Below, piece by piece: positions 1-9,688 of a stretch of 64,000 bases of DNA (position 1 is its first letter; each line of letters starts with the position of its first letter). A program made the position numbers and the translations under genes. The DNA is from Eunapius fragilis (Eukaryota > Porifera > Demospongiae > Spongillida > Spongillidae), in the NCBI GenBank assembly GCA_963681505.1, contig OY811974.1, positions 7,432,167 through 7,496,166 of the forward strand, in the 5' to 3' direction. The notes under the pieces were generated by a model. It saw only the letters and a program-made list of their open reading frames with translations, did no database searches and was not told the origin of the DNA.

Positions 1-1480
1 GTCGAACAGCCAGTTCTTGAAAAGGGGTCCGGGTGTGGGCCCGTTACGGCAACGTGCGAGTTGCACTGACAGCGGTTGAACCAACGCTGAGGGAGCAGCG
101 GTCCCGATGAGGAATGTGGCCGATTCGCCATCATGCAGCGATGGTAACCCTTGTACGAGGAACATGCACGAGAGAGCTGATGCACTCAGGCACATCAGTT
201 CCCCAGGAGCACAGACACTGGTACTGATTTGGACACAGCAGCGTCCACATTCAGTGGAACTCCATCTACCACCAGGTCCACATTTGCAAGAGGATGGAGC
301 ACACTGTCTCCATGTGCACACCGTACATTGATCGCTTCCACTGTCACCAGCTTCTCAAATACAGTATCGGTCAATAAAAAGTTAACGCTAGGTAGTACTC
401 TACCTTCGTAACGTAATACCTATGTAGAAAATTATGTTACGTTGCGGAGTAATGTTTTGCGTATTTGCGGTAGTACCTTACGGTGTGCAAGTAGAACATA
501 CTGTTCAGACAACTAAACATATGTTTCACACTTGTTTGTTTCTTTCCCTGGCCTTAAAGTACCCGCGTTTATACGACACAATGAACCAATCATTTTTAAG
601 CACGCCAAACGTTCACTGAGGTTCACCTGTTCCTTCTCGAATGCGCGGTTCTTTCGACTATAAATAATAAACTGGAGTGCTACCGCATTAACGATCACAC
701 CCTACTCCACTACGTCTAATACGATGTCCTTGCGAACAGCACTCAAGGAGACAGGTTGGATTTTTTTTTTCGTCAGTATTGTTCGAGGTCATCTCACATT
801 CCTTAGAGCTCTACCATCTTTTCCGCTGGCAAAATGAGGACTCGGTGTCAGTTGTCCCCGATAGTGCCGTAGCAATGCTTAGTGAAGGAGGCGTGGGTTG
901 TTCAGTGAAGTGGGGAAAGAAGCTGTACTACGGCGATGTTGCGGCTTCAGGTACATGTAAAAAAAAACATTACTACCACAAATTACTCAATGATTATAAT
1001 TAGGAACAAAGTGCGCTATGGAACTGGAAGAAGCGCGGTATCTAAGGGCTGTTGCAGTGACTACCGCCCCAGAACGTTATTGCTACTCTACAATCTTCAG
1101 TTGGTAATGTAGCGCGTTTCCTGTACCATCAGGGAATGAATTGTCAGAAGCCACAAATATGGATGCAGCCTCTACACCTAAACGTTAGTTTGTCTTTGAT
1201 GATTAAATTTATTGGTGATGAGTACCTGTGGCACTTTAAAACTATCAGGGAAAACGTTGGCAGTTAAGGCAAAGACTGGAATGGCCAGGGCAAATACAGG
1301 AAGGGCAAAGGCTGGAAAGGCCACGTCAAAGCCCATAGGTAGATATTGCTTAAAGAACTGCATGTTAAACATAGCATTATTTCAGGGAGGATTCTGGACT
1401 ATGGAAGTGGAGCAGATGATGATGTCACATCTGATCCTGAAAGTATGCCTTGGTTCTGTTAATAGTGGAATTAATTTTTC
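1..1480. other. No supported gene
   Basis: I find no recognisable coding region, RNA gene or repeat here. Open frames are short (under 80 codons), overlap on both strands and lack recognisable motifs. The stretch is AT-rich intergenic-type sequence. Confidence 0.6.
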
Positions 1481-1497
1481 AGTGGCTGATCTAACAC

Positions 1498-1812
1498 CAG
1501 TCACACCCCCTCCACCAGTCACCACACCTCAGCCTCCAACTACACCCCAGCCAACAGCCGCATCTCAGCCACTAGCCACCATACTCCTGCCTCCAGCCAC
1601 TACCCCCCTGCTTCCAGCCACCACACGCCTGCCTCCAGCCACCACATGCCTGCCTCCAGCCACCACACCCCTGCCTCCAGCCACTACACCCCTGCTTCCA
1701 GCCACCACACCCCTGCCTCCAGCCACAACACCCCTGCCTCCAGCCACCACACCCCTGCCTCCAGCCACCACACCCCTGCTTCCAGCCACTGCACCCCTCC
1801 AGCCACCACACC
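1498..1812. repeat. 21-bp minisatellite (Pro/Thr-rich if translated)
   Basis: A 21-bp unit of the form CCTCCAGCCACCACACCCCTG is repeated about ten times from roughly 1570 to 1800, with a looser proline-rich lead-in from 1498. Variants differ by CTT/CTC and ACA/ACT. Because the unit is a multiple of three, all frames stay open. On the plus strand a frame from 1212 to 1955 reads a heptad ATTPLPP-like repeat, and the minus strand reads a Gly/Val/Ala repeat. The open frames follow from the unit length and do not by themselves show a gene. A mucin-like extracellular exon is possible, but no signal peptide or flanking domain supports it. Confidence 0.85.
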
Positions 1813-2847
1813 ACTGTCTCCAGCTACATGTACATCCCAGACAACAGCTGCGTCCCCACCACAATTACCAGCATGCACCTACACACCACCATTGCCTCAG
1901 TCAATGCTTGACCAGTCTCACCAATGTAAGGCTTTCTATTAGTATCTGGTTGTGATTATCAACCTCACACATTTTCAGCTGAGCCACTACATGCTGTATT
2001 ATGCTCACCGCATAGAGGATCTCCATCACCTCGAGGATCTTCATCTTAATTTTTTCAAGTATTTGTTTTGAGCATGTGATAAAATACATATTGCATAAAC
2101 TAACTTTCATGTGATGCAGTATTCAAGTACACCTTTACCATTGCAAAGATTGCAGGATTACACTGGTATTGGAAAGTTCAATGCAGCTAAGAACTTCATC
2201 AAGAGTGATGTAGCCTTGAAAGGTAAACAAGCCTCTGGGAAATGCTGCATAGCGGTCAATACATTAAGCTGATCAAATCCATTGGTCAACGGCAGTCTGT
2301 CTAGTCATTCGTGAGTGCCAAAATGCTAGCTGTTTAGATATGGCATTCTTGTTGGCAACCGCGAAAAATAGAATTGTCACATGATGTTGAAGAAAACCAA
2401 AAACAATGATGTTTCTCGCATTAATAATATCAGTCATTCCAGAACTCTGAAATGCTGCAGTAGTCATCTGTCATTAGATCTCCACCACTGGCTGCATCAG
2501 TAATCTGTTGGTGAATGTAAAACATGTATCATAATATATATCAAAGTACCTCTGTATTACGTCTCTGATGCCATCACTTAAGTCATCCATCCTTAGATAA
2601 TCCATATAGTAGTAGCTCCTCGCCATCGTAGAGCTGCTTTGGTAATCTGTACTGCATGCTTGGATAGGACGTCTATGCCCAGTATCACTGGAGTTTATCA
2701 ACTTGTTAGTCACCAAAACCCCAGCTTGGTACTAAAATGATGTAACTGCAGTTGTGTGTAAATAGTTCCCATAACAGTCTATGCACGTCAACCGTTTGTA
2801 CTAGTGTCCTCCAACCTGTGTTCCACGCACAAATTGCTGTGCTAGAT
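1813..2847. other. No supported gene
   Basis: AT-rich sequence with only short overlapping open frames. I see no recognisable domain, repeat or RNA gene. Confidence 0.55.
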
Positions 2848-3983
2848 GATCCCCTTTATAAAGAACCATATTATATCATGGACTGCAATTCCACTCCAGG
2901 GGCGTCGGAAGGGGAAAAAATTCGGTACAGCTCGGGGAGGGGCAACCACGCATCGTCCCCGAGAGGGGGGCACCCCTCCCGACCAGATAGAGGGTGTGGG
3001 AGGGAGCCAACACTTTTTGTACAAAAAAAACTCGCAAAATCTGCACTAATTAAGTGAAAACATTTGTAATGTGAGAGACAAGTGTTCTGTATAGACCCTT
3101 TGTGGAGCACGATGAACAAATTCCCTGCTAACTTGCTGTTACTTGTTCTAAAGTACTGCACCCCCTTGCCTGGGATAGGCATCAAAGCTAGTCATGAAAC
3201 ATACAGAGGCTCTATAAAGCTATTAATTTTGTGCATATTTTTAGAGTGAAGTAAAGAGATTGACATTTGCATACATCAAATGCTCAAACATTTAGGAAAA
3301 TCTGCCTGCAATGATGGTTGATTTGGAGCTATTATTCTCTCCCTAGGCGTTGTGCTACTAGAGCTAGAACCATTGATAACTGATAATAAAGAACAAAAAA
3401 AATCAGCAGCTGCAAAGCAATTAATGTAGAGTCTTCGCGCGCATGTGTACTTCAGTCATATTATATGCTTGTACGTATCGTAAACGCATAAGTACATGTG
3501 CGTACGCGTTGATCAACCATTACTGTAACCTCAATTAATACATGTAGGGGTGTGGTTGGATCAGTGGGTGTGGTCCTTAAATTTTGGTATGGCCATGGCC
3601 GAGCACGATGCCCTTGCACTCTCAGTCACAACTGGTTCAGGTAAACAAGATACTTTATCTGGTATTATTCCAACTTGGTCTTCAACTGATGATGAATTCA
3701 GGGCAATGAGGTACAAATGTGGTTCTTCAACTATAGTTTGTATTGAAGTTGTCCTATGTAAGTCGCCAGTTAGGTACACAGATCCCCTTTATAAAGAACC
3801 ATATCACATCATGGATTGCAATTCCACTCAGTCACAACTGGTTCATTTAGATCAGGTAAGCAAGATACTCTATCTGGGATTATTGCAACTTCATCTTCCA
3901 CTGATGATCAATTCGGGGCAATGAGGTAAAAATGTGGTTCTTTGTATTGAAGTTGTCCTATGTAAGTCGCTAGTTAGGTACAC
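2848..3983. repeat. Nested direct duplications
   Basis: A block beginning GATCCCCTTTATAAAGAACC occurs at about 2848-2897 and again at 3781-3830. A second block of about 155 bp at 3619-3781 (starting at a Ser-Val-Thr-Thr-Gly-Ser-Gly-coding stretch) is repeated at 3829-3983 with substitutions and a small deletion. The plus-strand frame 3550-3924 runs through both but has no domain I recognise. The arrangement suggests old tandem duplication of part of a repeat element. Confidence 0.7.
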
Positions 3984-4544
3984 AGCAGGATCATAAATAG
4001 CATGCACTGTCACCAATATGTAGCCGTGTCCTGGAATGGTTGCATGGACATGCCAAAACACAAGCAACCCTGTTCGCTGTAGACTGCATAACATTTCCCT
4101 TAGTTCACCATTTGTGTCACTTTGATCTTCTTGTAGAGATTTTGTAGAGATTTGTGCTGTTTCACAAGACTGCCATGACCCCATTTAATAACAATCAGGT
4201 TTATGCAACAGGTGATTTTTTTCATGGGACATAGTCCCAAACAACCTACAAAATGAGTTGCATAACCTTAATTTTGCTGAATACATTTGAAAAATGTGAT
4301 GTAAAAAGAGGTTAATGGAACAATGGTACAACAATATCTTCCAAGTTAAAAATCGAATCTCTGTGTCCAAACCCCATTGATAAAAGTTTTATTTTTTCTG
4401 TGGAGTCTGGCACCTTATTTTGTTTCACAAATCTTAAACAAGTTAGTCATACAGCAAATTCTTTGACAACTTGCCCACAATATTTGCCTTGTACTACGTG
4501 TTCTGATGCAAATTTTGTCCATATGATTTTCTTCTCAGCGACTG

Positions 4545-5030
4545 CTATGAACAAATCGTTTTGCTTGTCAAATGTGACATTAGCAAATGATGGAGCATGA
4601 CTTTGTTGTCGTCTTCGTTTTGCACTGGGTGGTTTTTTAAAGTACTGTGATAGCCTTTTCCATGCATATCCTGAATCGTTTTGCTTGTCAAATGTGACAT
4701 TAGCAAATGATGGAGCATGACTCTGTTGTCATCTTCGTTTTGCACTGGGTGGTTTTTCAAAGTACTGTGATAGCCTTTTCCATGCATATCCTGAATCGTT
4801 TTGCTTGTCAAATGTGACATTAGCAAATGATGGAGCATGACTCTGTTGTCGTCTTCGTTTTGCACTGGGTGGTTTTTCAAAGTACTGTGATAGCCTTTTC
4901 CATGCATATCCTGAGAGTGAGTCATTCTCCCTCAGTAGTGTGACTAATGTTGTAATCTCCAGTTCCTTGTTACAAGCATCTATGCATTGCTTCATAATCT
5001 TTCTCTCCTTTCTGCCTTTTTTTTCAGATT
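4545..5030 (-). pseudogene. Unknown repeat-protein fragment with 3 x 40-residue repeat and a nonsense codon
   Basis: On the minus strand a frame starting at 4995 runs into 40-residue repeats with a core reading SGYAWKRLSQYFEKPPSAKR. The DNA is three 120-bp tandem units (4556-4915). In the middle unit CGA is changed to TGA (plus-strand GTCATCTTCG instead of GTCGTCTTCG), which ends the frame at 4729; the other two units keep CGA. The 120-bp period preserves frame, and the basic Lys-Arg-Arg-Arg segment after Pro-Pro-Ser-Ala resembles a nuclear localisation signal. I do not recognise the family. A transposon-encoded protein is likely given the setting, but that is inference. Confidence 0.5.
4556..4915. 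repeat. 120-bp tandem repeat, three copies
   Basis: Three head-to-tail copies of exactly 120 bp start at 4556, 4676 and 4796 and are about 98% identical. Differences include a T/C change in the poly-T run (4635 region) and G/A in the GTCG/ATCT segment. The near-identity indicates recent expansion within an otherwise decayed element. Confidence 0.92.
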
Positions 5031-5725
5031 TGGTTTTCTGCAGCTTAATGCCAGGCTGGCATGACAGAAGCGAGTCAATGAAATTGTGATGGAATTCCTA
5101 GTTAGCGATTTCCAAGCATCTACTGCAAATGTAATCTCATATTCACTTTTTCCAGATTGAGGATGCCACCGCTTTCAGAACATACTCCTCATTGCTCTCA
5201 CATAGGTCTCGTAGCTGCTGCACATCCTCCCGTCTGACCTCCTTGGAGAAAGTAGTGGTCTTCCAGTTTGAGCCGTGCTTACATGATAAACAAAGCCTTT
5301 TAGGTACACTGTATTTCCATGGACAAAATGAAGCCCGAATGTTGAGGAAGTAGGTTCCACCTATTGGCCCTCCTTTTCTAGAGACAGTTCACAGTTCAGT
5401 TCATTGCCGCTCAAGAATCAATTGAGCAGGGAGAAAAGCAAGCTTTCGCTTTTCATTGCATCCTGCTATGAATTCTGAGTCTTACCATACTACCCCAATG
5501 TGTAAAGGCTAAATAATTGGACGAATCCATACCATCCACCCCTAAGTGCAGACACTATCTTTGTATCCTCCATCACAACCACTGCAAAGGTACCACAAGT
5601 TCTGAAAACCTCAAGTTAGTCCATGGAAACTTTGTGATTCATTTGACCTTGAAAAAACATGAGTATTTGCAAATTCCAGACTATAATGCTCACACCATCA
5701 CAATACCTATTTTCATGATGCAGTA

Positions 5726-5986
5726 ATGCAGTTGATTCATAATGGTGAAGGTGGTATGTTTTTCCTTGATGCCAGAGGTGGCACTGGAAAAACTTTTACT
5801 CTAAACACACATCTCGCTTTTCAACAAAACATACTTTTTGCTTCTCAACAAACTATACTACATAATGATAAAACCATATGCTTAGCAGTGGCAACAAGTG
5901 GAATTGCTGCAACCTTACTGTCCCTGGGTCGAACATTCTATTCTCGCTTCAAGGTTCCCCCTTTTGCAATAAAGACAAGAACGTAA
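5726..5986 (+). pseudogene. Helitron-type PIF1 helicase fragment
   Basis: The frame encodes a Walker A motif, GGTGKTF, inside the PIF1-family context FFLDARGGTGKTFTLN. It is followed about 45 residues later by the conserved AVATSGIAATLLSLGRTFYS block, which leads into the motif before Walker B. These match the start of the PIF1 ATPase domain found at the C-terminus of Helitron Rep-Hel proteins. The frame stops after 86 codons, before Walker B and the rest of the helicase, and no rolling-circle Rep motif is visible upstream. It is therefore a truncated remnant. A cellular PIF1 gene is less likely because of the truncation and the transposon-rich surroundings. Confidence 0.75.
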
Positions 5987-6242
5987 CCTTCAGTGTGCAT
6001 CCAACAGATATCCTTGCTACTGTTTACTGTAATCATTCATCCTCATCTTCTTTCTCCTCATGTACTCCATTTTCATCATGCTCCTCTTCATTTTCAACAG
6101 TAACAGCTGAGAGGTGACGAATTGGTGGTAACTAGAGTAGATGGTGTTGGACGGTCATGGTTCATGCCAGACCTCGTCGGTGTAGTGTGAGTAGTCTCCT
6201 CATTTGCGGCGGTTCTTTCTTTTGCTTCTATCTCGATCTTCA

Positions 6243-7052
6243 TCATATTTTCCAGATTCCAGGATTCCATTCCAACATCCTCCTGATGATGACGCGGAGT
6301 TCATGAGGCAATCGCTTCATCAGGATCGGAGCTAACAGGTTCCCATACGACTCCGATGGCACTCCAAGTGAATTCAAACTTCTTATGTGACCTTCAGCTT
6401 GGTCGTAAAGATGACGAAGTCTCCTCAGGTCGCACATCGATGTGACAGCATCAATTTCCAAGAGGGCATCCAGAGGATTGAAACATGTCCCAAAATGTGG
6501 CCCAGTTTGTTAACACTCCATCAAAACGTTTCAGTTCCACCTTAGGTAGGAAGTTTCACCCTTGGTGCTCTTCTAGCAGTGTGCTGGCTCTGCTGTTTGG
6601 ACTGTAGAAACGTGAGGATGAGTAGCGCACCTCTCAGGGGTTCTGTCATCTACACTTGCTTTAACGTCACTATTCACAGTTGAAGACTGAACTCCTTCAG
6701 TCGTTCTGATATCACATGGGGTAGACGTTAAAAGCAACTGACTGTTGCTGGCCTCGTGCTGTTCGATGGCGCTAATCTCTGATTCCAATTCAATGATGGC
6801 CAGGTCCACCTTTTCAGGGTAAATATCCGTCGTTTCAATCTCACCTGTAATCTCATCTACTCCAGTTAAAGATTCGAGAATCTCTTTGTCCAGTTTCATG
6901 ATGGTAGCTAGCTTTTCACGCAGCATTCTTTTCAATACAGCGAGGTTGACTTGCGGAGATTCAATGGTGGTCTTTACTAGCGCGACAATTCGAGACGTCG
7001 ACGCTTTATGCCCAGCACGCATCCGCTTTTTCTTGACAAGTTGTTCTGCCAT
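6243..7052 (-). pseudogene. BEL/Pao retrotransposon gag remnant
   Basis: Reading leftward from 7052, a 159-codon frame gives an N-terminal segment (RAGHKASTSRI..., then a helical region with KLATIMKLDKEIL) typical of BEL/Pao gag-like N-termini. Further left, in shifted frames, lie a Leu-Pro-Lys-Val-Glu-Leu / Phe-Asp-Gly segment (about 6500-6550) and then LRRLRHLYDQAEGHIRSL with LGVPSESYGNLLAPILMKRL (6243-6461). These correspond to the DUF1759-type gag region. Frameshifts and an internal deletion separate the parts, and the protease, RT and integrase are absent. This is a dead fragment. Confidence 0.7.
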
Positions 7053-7206
7053 TGAAGTACCGTTCTTTGGCTTCCCACGATCGATAGGACTATGAACGAT
7101 ATTGCGGCTGGTACACGATGTAACGCGATTCTCTCGCTATCTCACCCACGCTCACTGTTCTCAAGGTCTCTAATCTTATCACGTGCGCATACAACTATTA
7201 AAGAAA

Positions 7207-7905
7207 TCAGTTATAATTAATGCAATGTTTGATACCATAGTAACTGGTCAGTTGATCATAGCGAACTCCATTCATAACATGGTTGTATTGGTCAATGCAA
7301 AGTGGTTTAGAAACAATTTCCATCTTACCTGTTGCTTCACCACTTCTACTACTGATGGGCACCATACTATCATCATATATGGTGCTCTGCATTGCCACTG
7401 CCTGTTTGTCCATCCACACCATAGCTAGGCTTTTTCCAGTTGTGCCACTAACCATTGTGTGCTTTTTCATCTTGCGTTTGGATTTGATGATTTGTGGCAA
7501 GCCCTTGTGATTGAGGCGCAAGGTGCCACATGCCCCAAACCCTTTGGAATGCCGGTCATCAAAAAGTGCTGGGCTGCTGTACCAGTTGTCAAGATACGCA
7601 TGGTGCCCTCTATCTTCAAGTCCTTCAAGCAGTTTCAGGACAACCGCATGCCCAAGTCCCTTGCCGTTCAATTCAAGTGAGTCATCTTTCCCTGTAAATA
7701 TTATATATGCATTAGAGGTACTGTACATGTATGTATTTGTCTTACTAGTGTACAGCATCCTGTTCTGTACATAACCTGATGCAGAATCCGCCAACACAGG
7801 AAGGCCTTCAGTCCCCACTTGATAGGCTTCTTTGGATTATATTGGATGTAGCCAAGCCTCCCCTTGAACATGATCATCGATTCGTCAATCCTGAGCAGGT
7901 ATGTA
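7207..7905 (-). pseudogene. piggyBac-type transposase fragment, frameshifted
   Basis: The minus-strand frame 7818-7207 carries the second catalytic-aspartate context of DDE_Tnp_1_7 (YLDNWYSSPALFDD) followed by GACGTLRLNHKGLP, both hallmark piggyBac blocks. Upstream (about 7905-7820), in a different frame, is the first catalytic block IDESMIMFKGR and the conserved Lys-Pro-Ile-Lys-Trp-Gly segment. A one-nucleotide shift near 7810-7820 separates them. The N-terminal and C-terminal cysteine-rich parts are missing. The protein would cut and paste at TTAA targets in the nucleus, but this copy cannot make an intact enzyme. Confidence 0.82.
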
Positions 7906-8067
7906 CACTTGCTGGCAGTTTGCTACTGTAGATTCCACGAATGGACGTAACTTATACAGCCGATCATGACCAACACAACCTTACTTTATGTAGTGGCTAT
8001 TATCATTTAGGTGGAGATACTCATCAATAGACCAAACCTGTATGGAACGCCATTGCCGCCATGGGGG

Positions 8068-8093
8068 AAAAAAAAAAAAAAAAAAAAAAAAAA
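8068..8093. repeat. Poly-A tract
   Basis: A run of 26 A residues follows GCCGCCATGGGGG. It may be the tail of a retroposed sequence, but no element body could be assigned. Confidence 0.8.
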
Positions 8094-8185
8094 CATTGCC
8101 ACTGTGTGTCGGATTTTTTTTTCCCCTACAACTATGTTTTGGTGTGGAGAAAGGAAATGAGGGGTGGAGTTATTAGGTGAGGCGG

Positions 8186-8870
8186 TCTCAGTAGGCGGAC
8201 TAATGACACCCGATACATGTGTATGCGTTGTCTGTGTGTGCGTGCGTGCGTGTTGTGTGCACGTGTGCGTGCATGTGTGTGTATGTGAGGATCACTACTT
8301 TAGATCGGCAAAGACTGCAACGGTTCTTTTCCTCTCGAGACTAAACAGAAGCACGTGCAGCAGGCTAAATGCGATGGTTATTATGCATATGCTTACTATC
8401 AGCGTGTTGAATGCATGCTTTGGGTGTGTGTTGACATCAATGTTCAAGAACGCGAAGTGCATGTTTATGATCTAGAGTACAGGATAGCTCAGACAAGAGA
8501 GCTGACGTGTACTAAGATATACAAGATATTGCATGCATAAGGTTTGCTAACTATTTCACTCCAATGAACTGATTGAACATCACAGACTATAAAGAAGTAT
8601 GTGTAAGAACCAGACGTGGCGTTTGTTCGGAGTTGCACAGGCATGAAGAGTGCCAATAGAGTTGAGAGATCTGGTTTGTGCCAAGACGTTGTACACTGAA
8701 CTTTCTGATAAGGGTTCTGGAAATATACTATAAACAATTTGGAGAAGCTCCAAACAGTATCTGTGCATGTGCATGTGGAGTACTGAGGTGAGGCGGACTA
8801 GTGACACCCGATACATGTGTATGCGTTGAAGTTTGTGTGCGTGCGTATGTTTGCATGTACATGTGTGTGT
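8186..8870. repeat. Direct repeat with GT-rich low complexity
   Basis: The phrase GACACCCGATACATGTGTAT occurs at about 8207 and again at about 8803, each preceded by a GAGGCGG-type sequence and followed by TG/CGTG-rich low-complexity DNA. The copies are about 600 bp apart in direct orientation. No gene is supported between them. Confidence 0.75.
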
Positions 8871-9099
8871 GTGTGTGGGAGGATCACTTGCTGAACGTAG
8901 CAAGCTAGCTCTTTCGGGTTTGTCTGTACGTGTGTTTTTTAAATGCTGGTGCATTTACAAGGTACATATACAAGCCATGCGCAAATCAAACCTACAATTC
9001 AGTCATGGTGAACAATATATACAAAATTCAGTCATATGCATGGTGAACAGTGCGAATAAAGAGCTTAGCAACCATATAATGAGCAATCAAGCACTCCTG

Positions 9100-9655
9100 C
9101 ATGTTCACCCCTGTTATTGAAGGCAAGTGGCTTATTTCAATGTCTTGATTAGCTTTCTGGTCACTGGTCAATAACATCGACAATTCGTCCACATTGACTG
9201 CATGCTCATCATTTGATGGTGTTGGACCCTCCCAGTCTACTCCGTACAAATTTGGCTGTAAATAGGAGAAATGTATTAAACTGAGACACACACAATTAGT
9301 TGTTAACCCATTAAGCTACCATTCCATGTGATTAAAAAAAAGGTAGGACTTAAATTTAGCACATTTGATCAAATAACAGAAATGTAAGAGTTCCACCTCT
9401 TAGTAAAAACATGGCAGATATAGTCAAAGCTTACCCCTATTCATAGCAAAAAGAACATACATCACAAATTCCAGATTCCACAGCAGAACTTGATTCTGAA
9501 TCCTCCATGTCAACAAGACCCATAACCCAGAGTTGCATTGGGGTCCGGTTGTGTTCCGTTCGGAGAGGGTGGTGCCCCCAACTGTTTTTGAATCCAATCA
9601 GGTTTTCTTGCAACACATCCATGATAACGTAGTGCAAAGCATACAAATCCAATGG
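9100..9655 (-). pseudogene. DDE integrase-core transposase C-terminal fragment (IS3EU-like)
   Basis: Exon 1 (about 9655-9461) encodes LDLYALHYVIMDVLQENL followed by a Trp-Gly-His-His-Pro-Leu-Arg-Thr-Glu segment and PMQLWVMGL. This is the C-terminal part of an rve-type integrase core common in animal IS3EU-like transposases. A GT-AG intron (9460-9256, donor GAT|GTATGT, acceptor TTTACAG) joins in phase to exon 2, which reads PNLYGVDWEGPTPSNDE, a segment that follows the core in this family. The upstream catalytic aspartates are absent, so the gene is truncated. The family name is from memory of the motif, not a search. Confidence 0.6.
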
Positions 9656-9688
9656 GTTGTCAGGCTTTAGAATGTTTGTATAAAAATT

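Noticed and set aside
1565..1864. Gly/Val-rich minus-strand protein across the 21-bp minisatellite
   Set aside because: A 21-bp unit keeps all frames open; there is no other sign of a gene.
4545..4925. 126-codon frame reading QDMHGKGYHSTLKNHPVQNE repeats
   Set aside because: Same 120-bp repeats in another frame; the frame with the Lys-Arg-rich unit continues into unique upstream sequence and is preferred, though neither is certain.
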